A program made the position numbers and the translations under genes. 37,187 nt of DNA from CAZAKZ01 sp964485695 (GTDB lineage Bacteria > Planctomycetota > JAFGQW01), in contig CAZAKZ010000044.1 of NCBI GenBank assembly GCA_964485695.1, positions 1-37,187 on the forward strand. Direction: 5' to 3'. Every line of letters begins with the position of its first letter. The first letter of the stretch is position 1. Below the pieces are notes generated by a model, which was not told where the DNA came from, did no database searches, and saw nothing but the letters and a program-made list of their open reading frames with translations. Of the stretch, positions 24,297 to 31,615 are shown piece by piece.

Positions 24297-25295
24297 ATGA
24301 AGAAGTGCAACCTGATCCTTGTTCTGCTCGTACTGATCGCGACATCGGCCACCGCCCAATACGCCTACATCCCGGACAGCAATGCAGGTGCTGGCAGCAA
24401 CAACATCTGGCCGTTCAACATGTCCTCCACCACCGGACGCTTCATCCAGATCCTGGACGCCAAGTACCTGCCCAACGGCCCGGTCAAGATCACCGAGGTG
24501 GCGTTCACCCGTCATACCCAATACAGTCGGGGGATTACTTCGTTCTTTGCCAAGCAGTTCCAGATGAGGATGTCACATTCCACATCGGTTTGCGTGGGGA
24601 GTCTCTCCAAGCCTTTTGCCGACCACATGGCCCCCTGTCCGACCAATCTCATCAACACCACCTCCGGTTTCACCTATTCTCTACCGACAGGAGAAACCTG
24701 GGTGGACATAGGAACGAACTGCGACTTCGGATACGACGGGAAGAGGCATATCTGCCTGGAGGTCCGGTTCCGGGGCCAGAACGTCGCCCTGGGATTCGTC
24801 GGCTGGGCCGATGGTGGAGGCACCCCGCGGCTCATGAGCAAGCTGACGACCATCGACAACTACGCAGCTCTGGTGGGATCGAGCTCGTGGTGCACCAACG
24901 GCCTCAAGGTGCGCCTGACCTACGTGAAGAACTGCGTCCTCCTGGCGGCGGATGCGGCCCCCATCGGCTCGACCGAGGGCATTGCCGTGGTCAACATGCC
25001 CCTCGGCGATATGTACCAGATCGCCGCCTCCCTGGGGCAAGCCCCCATGAAAGTCGGCCCCTGTCACGTGTGCCTGGTCCTGGACGGGGTCTTTCTGACT
25101 TCCATCCTCATCGGACCTCCGGTGTTCGTGAATTACGCGGGCCAGATTCCCGTGGGCGGAAGGGCCACCGGGCGGTTCGTCATTCCCCAGTTCCCGGCAA
25201 TCATCGGACTCTGCGTCTACCACGCAGCCGTGGCCTACAGTGCGAAGGGGGTCACGTGCTGCACGAACACGGCCGGGACCCTGCTGACCAAGTAG
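24297..25295 (+). CDS. Secreted protein of unknown function with shared C-terminal module
   Basis: The 332-residue protein has a signal peptide (MKKCNLILVLLVLIATSATA, cut before QYAYIPDSNAG) and AGGAG 9 nt before the start. The mature part begins YAYIPDSNAGAGSNNIWPFNMSS and has a jelly-roll-like region (ILDAKYLPNGPVKITEVAFTRHTQYSR...CLEVRFRGQNVALGFVGW...GLKVRLTYVKNC). It contains several cysteines likely to form disulphides. The last ~90 residues (GRATGRFVIPQFPAIIGLCVYHAAVAYS) parallel the end of the beta-helix protein at 15755 (SRFGFPIPNVPGLVGLSLYTQAYS). No enzymatic motif is recognised. Proteins of this build are abundant in some Planctomycetota (general recollection). Confidence 0.75.
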   Translation: MKKCNLILVLLVLIATSATAQYAYIPDSNAGAGSNNIWPFNMSSTTGRFIQILDAKYLPNGPVKITEVAFTRHTQYSRGITSFFAKQFQMRMSHSTSVCVGSLSKPFADHMAPCPTNLINTTSGFTYSLPTGETWVDIGTNCDFGYDGKRHICLEVRFRGQNVALGFVGWADGGGTPRLMSKLTTIDNYAALVGSSSWCTNGLKVRLTYVKNCVLLAADAAPIGSTEGIAVVNMPLGDMYQIAASLGQAPMKVGPCHVCLVLDGVFLTSILIGPPVFVNYAGQIPVGGRATGRFVIPQFPAIIGLCVYHAAVAYSAKGVTCCTNTAGTLLTK

Positions 25296-25323
25296 GTTTG
25301 CGCTACCCGGAGTGAGCCTTGCC

Positions 25324-25355
25324 AGCGGTCCGGTCCCGTCAGGGATCGGACCGCT
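25324..25355 (+). terminator. Strong hairpin after the secreted protein gene
   Basis: AGCGGTCCG (25324-25332) pairs perfectly with CGGACCGCT (25347-25355), and inner TCCC/GGGA extends the stem. It begins 29 nt after the stop codon. There is no U-tract (GATATGTACG follows). Confidence 0.55.
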
Positions 25356-25493
25356 GATATGTACGATGTCTGTCAACGGGCGTGGCTGTGGGTCGAGCGT
25401 TCGGGAAGCGCTCTCCCCACGAAGCAATCATGGCCAGAATCGGGCCGTTTCACGCGCGTGGGGCATCCCACAGGCCCTGGATGGCCCATTTCT

Positions 25494-25549
25494 GGCCAGA
25501 AAGTGGGCGTGGAGCGTGGAGTCGTGCGGGGGCCAAAAAGTAGGCGTGG
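25494..25549. repeat. Spaced direct repeat, 19 bp, in intergenic DNA
   Basis: GGCCAGAAAGTGGGCGTGG (25494-25512) recurs as GGCCAAAAAGTAGGCGTGG (25531-25549), with 17/19 identity and a 37-bp period. The reverse-oriented TGGCCAGAA at 25432 may be a third, decayed unit. No coding function is seen in the 293-bp spacer. Confidence 0.5.
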
Positions 25550-25588
25550 GATCCCCGCATGCAACACGGTACGAGTCCCGGCTCCTCT

Positions 25589-26647
25589 TCAGAGCAGGTG
25601 CAGTAGCTCGGCGGTGAACACTGCACCGGACATTTGCCCCCGGAATCCGGTGCCGGTTCGCGGGCCCACGTAGGCCCGGTTCAGGAGCCAGGGGGAGGTA
25701 TCCGGGCGGTTGGGAGCCTCGCGGGTGGTGACGGCGCAGGTGTAGCCCGCCCTCTTCACCGCTTCGACCACGGCCTCGTCGTGGTCGCCGTTGGGATAAC
25801 AAAAGGCCGTGACCGGGCGACCGAGGTTCGCCTCGAGGGTCTGCTTCGAACCGGAGACCTCCTGGTCGAGGCGGTCAGGTCTCAGGCCGGTGAGGATGGG
25901 GTGGGTGGCCGTATGGGATCCGAACTCGATCCCCGCTCCGGCCATCTCTTGCACCTCGCGCCATTGCAGGAGCCGAACGCGCTCCACGTCCCGCTGCTCG
26001 AGGCCACCCGCGTGGTCCAGGACCGCCTTCACCACCTCGGCTCTCTCCGGCTCCGGCACTCCCTTCAGGGCCGTGACGGCGGCATGGATTCGACGCCGGA
26101 GAGGTCCCGGTCGCTTGAGTGCCTGGGTTGACTCCCGGTGGGACAGCACCTTCAGGAGGCCGTCCATCCGTCGCTCCTCCTCGGCCCGGATCACGGCCAT
26201 GGCCAGGGCGTCGAACCAGAGAGGCCTCGCCATGTCCACATAGTCCGCCACGAGAAACACGGTGGCGGGTACACCGAGACGCCTGAGCACGGGAAAGGCC
26301 ACGCGGTGGTTGTCCGCGTATCCATCGTCGAAGGTGAGAACCGCCAGGGGGCGGTTCCGATCCGAGGAGATGGGAAGCCGGGCCGCGGCCTCGGACAGGG
26401 TCAGGAGATCGAAATGCCTCGCCAGGTAGGCCACCTGGCGCTCGAAGGTCGAGGCCTCGATGCAGATGCCGGGAAAGGGGGCCTCTCTGAGGGCGAGCGG
26501 TTCCAGAACCCGGTGGTAGCAGAGGATGAGGAGGGGATGGCGGGCCGCGAGGGCGGACGGGCTGCACCGACCCAGCAGGCCGTGGAATCGGGCCAGGGCC
26601 TCCTTGGCCGCGTTGCGCAGGCTACTGGGAGACAGCGGGGCAGCCAT
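25589..26647 (-). CDS. Polysaccharide deacetylase (NodB-like, CE4)
   Basis: The 352-residue protein has a NodB homology domain. Motif 1 is TFDDGY (105-110, catalytic and metal-binding Asp pair), motif 2 is HTATH (the two metal-binding His in EFGSHTATHPIL), and FCYPNGDHDEAVVEAVKRAGYTCAVTT resembles motif 3 and the domain end. The N-terminus LLILCYHRV is typical of the family. It would remove N-acetyl groups from a surface polysaccharide or glycan. There is no signal peptide, which suggests action on cytoplasmic or lipid-linked precursors. Its ATG lies 26 nt inside the preceding glycosyltransferase gene with GGAAAGAG as ribosome site, so the two are coupled. Confidence 0.88.
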   Translation of the reverse strand: MAAPLSPSSLRNAAKEALARFHGLLGRCSPSALAARHPLLILCYHRVLEPLALREAPFPGICIEASTFERQVAYLARHFDLLTLSEAAARLPISSDRNRPLAVLTFDDGYADNHRVAFPVLRRLGVPATVFLVADYVDMARPLWFDALAMAVIRAEEERRMDGLLKVLSHRESTQALKRPGPLRRRIHAAVTALKGVPEPERAEVVKAVLDHAGGLEQRDVERVRLLQWREVQEMAGAGIEFGSHTATHPILTGLRPDRLDQEVSGSKQTLEANLGRPVTAFCYPNGDHDEAVVEAVKRAGYTCAVTTREAPNRPDTSPWLLNRAYVGPRTGTGFRGQMSGAVFTAELLHLL

Positions 26648-27878
26648 TCAACTCTTTCCGGAACAGGTGATTCAGCCGGTCCAGGTGGTCCTCCACGTTG
26701 AAGCTGCGCTCGACCCGGCGCCGACCCGCACGACCCATCTTCCGTCGGGTCTCGGGATCCGAGAGCAGGCGGACCAGGGCGTCGGCCAGGGCGTCCGGCT
26801 CTGCCGGCGGTACCAGGAGGCCGCTCACGCCGTCTTCCACCAGTTCCGGAACGCCGGTGATGTGGGTGGCCACCACCGGAAGGCCGCAGGCCATGGCTTC
26901 CATGAGCACCACCGGAAGCCCCTCGCTCAGACTCGGAAGCACAAAGACGTCGGCCCCGGCGTATACCGGCGGCATGGCCTCGGGTCCGACCGCCCCTGCG
27001 AGGTGCAGGTGTTCTTCAAGCCCGAGGTCTCGAATCCGGGCCTCGAGTGCCTCCCGCTCGGGACCGTCCCCCACCAGGCCGCATTCGAAATCCAAATCCC
27101 TCTCCCGGACCCGGGCCAGAGCCGTGACCAGGTGGTCGAATCCCTTGACCGCATGGAGGCGACCTACCGAGAGGATGCGCGGCTTCTCCTTCTCTAAGCG
27201 GAGCACCGGGACCTTGAATCGATCCAGATCCACGCCGGTGCGCACCACCTCCACCCGGGGGAGCCGGCCGTTACAGGAATCCTTGAGGTAAGTGCGGTTG
27301 TAGTCCGACACCGTCACCACGAACCGGGCCTGGTCCAGCTTCTCCTCGAGAAGGTGGTTCTCCAGGAGGATGTCACTGCCGTGGGCGGTGAAGCTGAAGG
27401 GGATGCCCAGGTAGCGGGCCGCCAGCATGCCGACGATGGCAGCGGTGTTAGCGTGGTGGACGTGGAGGAGCTCGGCCCCGCGGCGATGGAGACTGCCGGC
27501 CAGGAGCATGGCCTCCACGAAATAGAACAGCAGGTAGATCCGTTCCCGCAGGCAGGGCGCGCGTCGGGTCAGGGCGTACGCCAGGGTCGTGAGGCACCGG
27601 ATCGGAGCCCTGAGAAAAGCCCAGGCCAGGGTTCCGACCAGATCCGACATGCCTGCCGGGAGGAGATAGGTCACCTCGTGGCTCAGGTGCTTCAGATCCG
27701 AAGGTAGACTCTCCGGATCGGGGCAGCGGACCGAGTTCATCTGGATGGAGTGCCCCCGCCGGCGCAGTCCATCCACCTCGTTGGTGATGAACGTGCTGGA
27801 CGGAGCGGGATAGAGACTGGTCAGGTAGGCCAGCCTAATCCCTGTCCCATTATCATCTTCTGCCCGATTTCCGCTCAT
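26622..27878 (-). CDS. GT4-family glycosyltransferase
   Basis: This 418-residue GT-B fold enzyme has N-terminal AYLTSLYPAPSSTFITNEVDGLRRRGH (acceptor-side glycine-rich loop region), LLHVHHANTAAIVGMLAARYLGIPFSFTAHGSDIL, then PRILSVGRLHAVKGFDHLVTALA and the E-x7-E nucleotide-sugar site (SEGLPVVLMEAMACGLPVVAT, ~320-328) followed by GVPELVEDGVSGLLVPP. It transfers a sugar from an NDP-sugar in exopolysaccharide or glycolipid assembly; specificity cannot be read. It overlaps the deacetylase gene, forming a two-gene surface-glycan unit. The start has no clear Shine-Dalgarno. Confidence 0.88.
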   Translation of the reverse strand: MSGNRAEDDNGTGIRLAYLTSLYPAPSSTFITNEVDGLRRRGHSIQMNSVRCPDPESLPSDLKHLSHEVTYLLPAGMSDLVGTLAWAFLRAPIRCLTTLAYALTRRAPCLRERIYLLFYFVEAMLLAGSLHRRGAELLHVHHANTAAIVGMLAARYLGIPFSFTAHGSDILLENHLLEEKLDQARFVVTVSDYNRTYLKDSCNGRLPRVEVVRTGVDLDRFKVPVLRLEKEKPRILSVGRLHAVKGFDHLVTALARVRERDLDFECGLVGDGPEREALEARIRDLGLEEHLHLAGAVGPEAMPPVYAGADVFVLPSLSEGLPVVLMEAMACGLPVVATHITGVPELVEDGVSGLLVPPAEPDALADALVRLLSDPETRRKMGRAGRRRVERSFNVEDHLDRLNHLFRKELNGCPAVSQ

Positions 27879-27971
27879 CCGGTACCCATCGTCAGGAACC
27901 CCTCCGGTCTTGAACCTGCCTGTTCCCGAGCTATGTCACCGCGGGGTATGAAGCGTGTAAAAACAATGTAA

Positions 27972-28041
27972 TTTCCGGAAAATACAGCAGTTGTGGGTGC
28001 TTCCAGCCCGAAGAATTCTTACAATTGACGCTGCGAATTCG
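27972..28041. promoter_or_regulatory. Cluster of short palindromes in the divergent spacer
   Basis: An AT-rich patch between the divergent GT4 and M61-like genes holds TTTCCGGAAA (27972-27981), AAGAATTCTT (28011-28020), CAATTG (28022-28027) and CGAATTCG (28034-28041), all perfect palindromes. TACAAT at 28020-28025 could be a -10 for the plus-strand gene and TACATT (27970-27965) for the minus strand. These may be operators for a dimeric regulator. Confidence 0.3.
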
Positions 28042-28123
28042 TGTGTAGAGGTGACCGACATTCGGGATGGGTCAATGACGATGTGAACATACCTCCGGGT
28101 GTTCGGAACCTTGTTTGATCGGA

Positions 28124-30112
28124 ATGCTTCCCATGGGCTGGTTGCAGATCCGCTACCCATTCACCTCGATGCGCTCGAGAGGAGCCACAGGAGGAGCCAC
28201 GACCCGGCTCCGGATCTTGACCTCCATACTCGCCCCCATACTGATTCCTCTTGTTCTGATTCTCTCTCTCGCTCAGGGGGTCTCCGCCGATCAGGGCATT
28301 TCGTACGAGGTCAAGGTTCACGCCAAGCGCCTGGACAGGCTGACCGTCCGGATGGTGCTGCGGTCCTCCACCGGCAAAGGATTCGGCGACAACACGATCC
28401 GTCTGTCCCGGGTCCAGGGAAACGAGCATCCGGGGCGGTCCGGCCCACGGTTCACCCGGACCATCCAGAACTTCCAGGTGCGAAGCCCCCGGGGCGACAT
28501 CCCCTGCGAGAAGTCCGGAGCCCTCTACTGGACCCTGCGTCCCCAGGGGGCCCGGGTGGTGACCGTCACCTACGACGTGACCCAGATCGTCACAGGCAGG
28601 GACAAGAACCTAGCCCTTCTCTTCGATCCTGCCGACTCCTTGCTCTACTGGATCGGCCATGAGGATATGCCCGCCCGGATCCGTTTCCTCCTGCCCAGTG
28701 GCTGGAAGGCCGCCTGCAGCCTTCGACCGGGAAAGTCGACGGGAAAGTCGCCCACCACCTTCACGGCAGCCCGCGTGAAGGAGCTCCTGGACTGCCCCGC
28801 CCTTCTCGGCCGGCTCCACCGCACCGATTTCAAGGTGCAGGGTATCCTCTTCTCCCTGGTCTTCCACGAGCGGCCCAAGTTCGAGCCGCACACCATGGCT
28901 TCGAGGCTCAAGAAAATCGCTCAGTACATGTTCGGCACCTTCGGAGTGAAGCCCTTCGATCGGTATTGCTTCCTGGTCCTCTTCAGTGAGGGCTGGCGCG
29001 GGGGACGTACTTCCCACCACTTCAATACCAGCGTCTCGTCCATATCCGCACGCATGGGCGACTGGCAGCACCCCCGCATGCTCATGCCCTTCGCCCAGAA
29101 TCTCTGCCGGGCCTGGAACGGTCGCTTCATTCACCCGAAGGGGCGGGACCGGTCCCCCATCACCGGGCCTTCCCGCACCCGGGCACGGTGGTTCACCCGG
29201 GGGATCAGCGACTACTACGCCTGTCGTTCCCTCCTGAAGACGGGGCTCATGAAACCGGAGGATTTCTTCCACCACTCGTCCCGGCACCTCGGAGGCATCG
29301 AGACGAGCGGCGAATACACGAAGAGCAGCATCGCCCGCATCAGCTGGGCCGCGGGCGAGAGGGACAGGGGGTTCTTTCCCTCCCCGCTCAGTTGCACCTC
29401 GTACGGCCATCTCCTGGGCCTGATCCTCGACCTGGATATTCGCCACACCACCCGCGGAAAGCGGTCCCTGGACGACGTGATGAAGCTCCTGGGGTGGTGG
29501 TTCGGAAAGAAGAACACCGGCTACGACGACAACACCGACCTGGAGAAGGCCGTGAGCTCGGTGGCCAAGCAGGACTACTCGGGCTTCTTCTCCAGCCACG
29601 TCGAGGGGGCAGAGGCCGTTCCCATCGAATCCGCTCTGGCCCTCATCGGATACGAGGTCTCCCGCAAGGATGATGCGCCCCCTTCCTGCTTTCGCTTCGT
29701 CCGCCACCTCTCCAAAATCGGGCTCCAGGTCAAGACCGGCCGCATCGAGAACCTCGATCCCACCAGCTGTCTCTACGCCGCGGGAATTCGCGTGGATGAC
29801 CGGATCCAGACCATCCTGGGCGTGAACCTCCGAGAGGTCCGGAACCTGGACGGCCTCTCCCGGGCCCTGTTCGGAAAGTGGCGGGGCTGCAGGAGAAAAG
29901 GCGGAATGAGCGACCTGAAGGAGATTCCCGTCATTGTCAAGCGGGGTGGAAAATCCCTGAAGGTGAGCGTCAAGCCGCCCGCTTCCTCCAGGGGAACCGT
30001 CCTGTTCTCACCGAAGTCGGGGAAGTACCCCCTCCGGGCAGCCTACCTGAAGCGGTGGTTCCCACCCCCCGGAGGAGGCCGAAAGCCTCACCGCGAGCCG
30101 AATCGCAGGTAG
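28124..30112 (+). CDS. M61 glycyl-aminopeptidase homologue lacking zinc ligands, with PDZ domain
   Basis: The protein has about 662 residues. A secretion or anchor helix (LRILTSILAPILIPLVLILSLAQGVSA) is followed by an M61-type N-domain (ISYEVKVHAKRLDRLTVRMVL), the catalytic-domain fold and a C-terminal PDZ domain (LDPTSCLYAAGIRVDDRIQTILGVNLREVRNLDGLSRAL). Where M61 enzymes have HExxHxWNxKR, this protein has AQNLCRAWNGR (~324-334), so both His and the Glu are gone. The third ligand in WxxEGxTxYY is Arg in WFTRGISDYY (~356-365). The flanking Trp-Asn and Asp-Tyr-Tyr are kept. It is therefore a non-catalytic relative. The start is uncertain: ATG 28124 is used, while ATG 28169 gives a more typical signal peptide. 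Confidence 0.75.
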   Translation: MLPMGWLQIRYPFTSMRSRGATGGATTRLRILTSILAPILIPLVLILSLAQGVSADQGISYEVKVHAKRLDRLTVRMVLRSSTGKGFGDNTIRLSRVQGNEHPGRSGPRFTRTIQNFQVRSPRGDIPCEKSGALYWTLRPQGARVVTVTYDVTQIVTGRDKNLALLFDPADSLLYWIGHEDMPARIRFLLPSGWKAACSLRPGKSTGKSPTTFTAARVKELLDCPALLGRLHRTDFKVQGILFSLVFHERPKFEPHTMASRLKKIAQYMFGTFGVKPFDRYCFLVLFSEGWRGGRTSHHFNTSVSSISARMGDWQHPRMLMPFAQNLCRAWNGRFIHPKGRDRSPITGPSRTRARWFTRGISDYYACRSLLKTGLMKPEDFFHHSSRHLGGIETSGEYTKSSIARISWAAGERDRGFFPSPLSCTSYGHLLGLILDLDIRHTTRGKRSLDDVMKLLGWWFGKKNTGYDDNTDLEKAVSSVAKQDYSGFFSSHVEGAEAVPIESALALIGYEVSRKDDAPPSCFRFVRHLSKIGLQVKTGRIENLDPTSCLYAAGIRVDDRIQTILGVNLREVRNLDGLSRALFGKWRGCRRKGGMSDLKEIPVIVKRGGKSLKVSVKPPASSRGTVLFSPKSGKYPLRAAYLKRWFPPPGGGRKPHREPNRR

Positions 30113-31452
30113 TGGTCGTGCAAGCCTCCCGGCTCCAGATCCACCCACAGCGTGGGTGCTGACAGCCCCGGCCTCTCCTCCAGGACCACGACCCTGTATC
30201 GGTCGGGGTAGAGGTCCTCGGCGATAAGCCCCTGGATGTCGGCGCGGAATCCGGCTCGAACCCGGAGGCCCTTGGCGTTCACGAGACCCAGGCGTAAGCC
30301 CTCGAGGCGCCTCCCGTCGGGCCCCTCGGGCCGCACCCGCAAGGCCGCCTTCTCCTTGACGGGGAGGACACCCAGGCCCTTGCAGGCACCGGCTTCCACG
30401 TGCACCTTCCTCCAGGCGCTGATGCGCTCTCCCGCCACGGCCCGGACGAGGTAGGAGCCGGGGGCGAAGGGTCCGGCCGTCTGGTCTCCGCCCACAGTTC
30501 CGGACAGGGTCATGCGTTCCGCCTTGCCGCTGGAAACCACCTCGAGGCCGGCGTGCGAGGTGCCTTCGGGTGCGTCCAGAATGCGCAGGGAAAGCGTGCC
30601 GAAGAAGCCGCGCGGGTCCGAGACGGGAACCACGATGGGCTGCCGGGCACGATTCACCAGCTCAACCCGATTCAGGAGGATCTCCCCGGTCTGACCGAGG
30701 GCATGAACCGTCAGGTCCCGATCCGTGTCGTCCTTGAGTACCGCGAGAAAGCGCCCGGTCTTCCGGTCCAGAGATACCGGAGCCACACTGGTCCGGGAAT
30801 GATTGTCATTCGGTGCATCCGGTCGCTTCGGCGGCACGATGCAGAGGCGGAGGTTCACCCCGCGCCAGACGGGCGGGCGTCCGGTATCATCGATGAGGCG
30901 CCCCACGAGGCCCTTGCCCTTCAGCCGCAGGAACACCGGGCTCTCCATCTCCAGGGGGCGCCAGGTCCGCTTGGTGGCGACCTGGAGATCCGGGCACCAG
31001 ACGTAGAGAACGTTGGAACTCTGGGGGCGGCGAAACAGGAACTTCCCATCCGCGTCGGTCCAGGTGGGACCCCGGGTCAGGACGGCCCGGGGAGGGCTCA
31101 GGGTCTGGACACTCACCGCAGCGCCGGGCAGGGGCGTGCCGTGGCCGTCCACCAGGAGGGCGGCCACCTGCTGCGCCGGATGCACCGGACCGATTCCGGT
31201 GGCGGCCCCGGGACGGGAATCCGGGACGCTCAGGGGGTTCTGGAGGACCGTGGGGGCAGGGCCCGGATCCTGCCAGACCGAAGGAAGAGAGTCCTTGGAT
31301 GGGGCAGGAGAGGCTGGGGGCGGGTCCGGCACCGGATTTCCCAGAGCGGGCCCCGTGTCCGGGCCGCTCGTCTGCAGGATCAATACAAGACATCCGCCGA
31401 CCAGAATCAGGACCAGCAGGGTCGAGGTGAGAGTCCGGGTCGAAGATGCCAT
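30088..31452 (-). CDS. Membrane-anchored protein with carboxypeptidase-regulatory-like domains
   Basis: The 454-residue protein has one N-terminal hydrophobic helix (TLLVLILVGGCLVLIL) and a proline-rich linker (residues ~30-90), then beta-sandwich repeats: VAALLVDGHGTPLPGAAVSVQTLS..TWTDADGKFLFRRP, VGRLIDDTGRPPVWRGVNLRL and LRVRPEGPDGRRLEGLRLGLVNAKG. These resemble the carboxypeptidase regulatory-like modules of the protein at 4926 but the two are not close copies. A cysteine in GGC (about residue 21) could be a lipobox, though the segment continues hydrophobic. Its last 25 bases overlap the tail of the M61-like gene on the other strand. A hairpin at 31508-31530 precedes it. Confidence 0.65.
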   Translation of the reverse strand: MASSTRTLTSTLLVLILVGGCLVLILQTSGPDTGPALGNPVPDPPPASPAPSKDSLPSVWQDPGPAPTVLQNPLSVPDSRPGAATGIGPVHPAQQVAALLVDGHGTPLPGAAVSVQTLSPPRAVLTRGPTWTDADGKFLFRRPQSSNVLYVWCPDLQVATKRTWRPLEMESPVFLRLKGKGLVGRLIDDTGRPPVWRGVNLRLCIVPPKRPDAPNDNHSRTSVAPVSLDRKTGRFLAVLKDDTDRDLTVHALGQTGEILLNRVELVNRARQPIVVPVSDPRGFFGTLSLRILDAPEGTSHAGLEVVSSGKAERMTLSGTVGGDQTAGPFAPGSYLVRAVAGERISAWRKVHVEAGACKGLGVLPVKEKAALRVRPEGPDGRRLEGLRLGLVNAKGLRVRAGFRADIQGLIAEDLYPDRYRVVVLEERPGLSAPTLWVDLEPGGLHDHYLRFGSR

Positions 31453-31507
31453 GGGGCGAACCTATCCGTCTGGCGTTCCTGGTGATAGCCGTGCGGCAAT
31501 CCATACC

Positions 31508-31530
31508 GGAGGCGAACGGACAGCGCCTCC
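31508..31530 (-). terminator. Hairpin downstream of icmF
   Basis: GGAGGCG and CGCCTCC form a perfect 7-bp stem around a 9-nt loop, 82 nt after the icmF stop and 55 nt before the next minus-strand gene. No U-tract is visible. Confidence 0.35.
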
Positions 31531-31576
31531 GAAAGTCCTTCGACCCCTGTGGATATGCGATCTTCCCGAAATTCCT

Positions 31577-31615
31577 GGCTGCCCGGCTAGGCTGCCCGGC
31601 TAGGCTGCCCGGCTA
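31577..31615 (-). repeat. Perfect 3 x 13-bp tandem repeat starting at the icmF stop codon
   Basis: Read on the minus strand, TAGCCGGGCAGCC occurs three times in a row. The first TAG is the icmF stop codon, and the base before it breaks the repeat, so the array begins exactly there. Because 13 is not a multiple of 3, the three TAGs fall in all three frames. Confidence 0.95.

Noticed and set aside
25312..25673. Short plus-strand frames after the secreted protein gene
   Set aside because: They cross a strong hairpin and the direct repeats and extend into the deacetylase gene antisense; no start signals.
27936..28160. Short minus-strand frame (74 aa) in the GT4/M61-like spacer
   Set aside because: No ribosome site, no protein-like pattern, and it runs through the AT-rich palindrome cluster.
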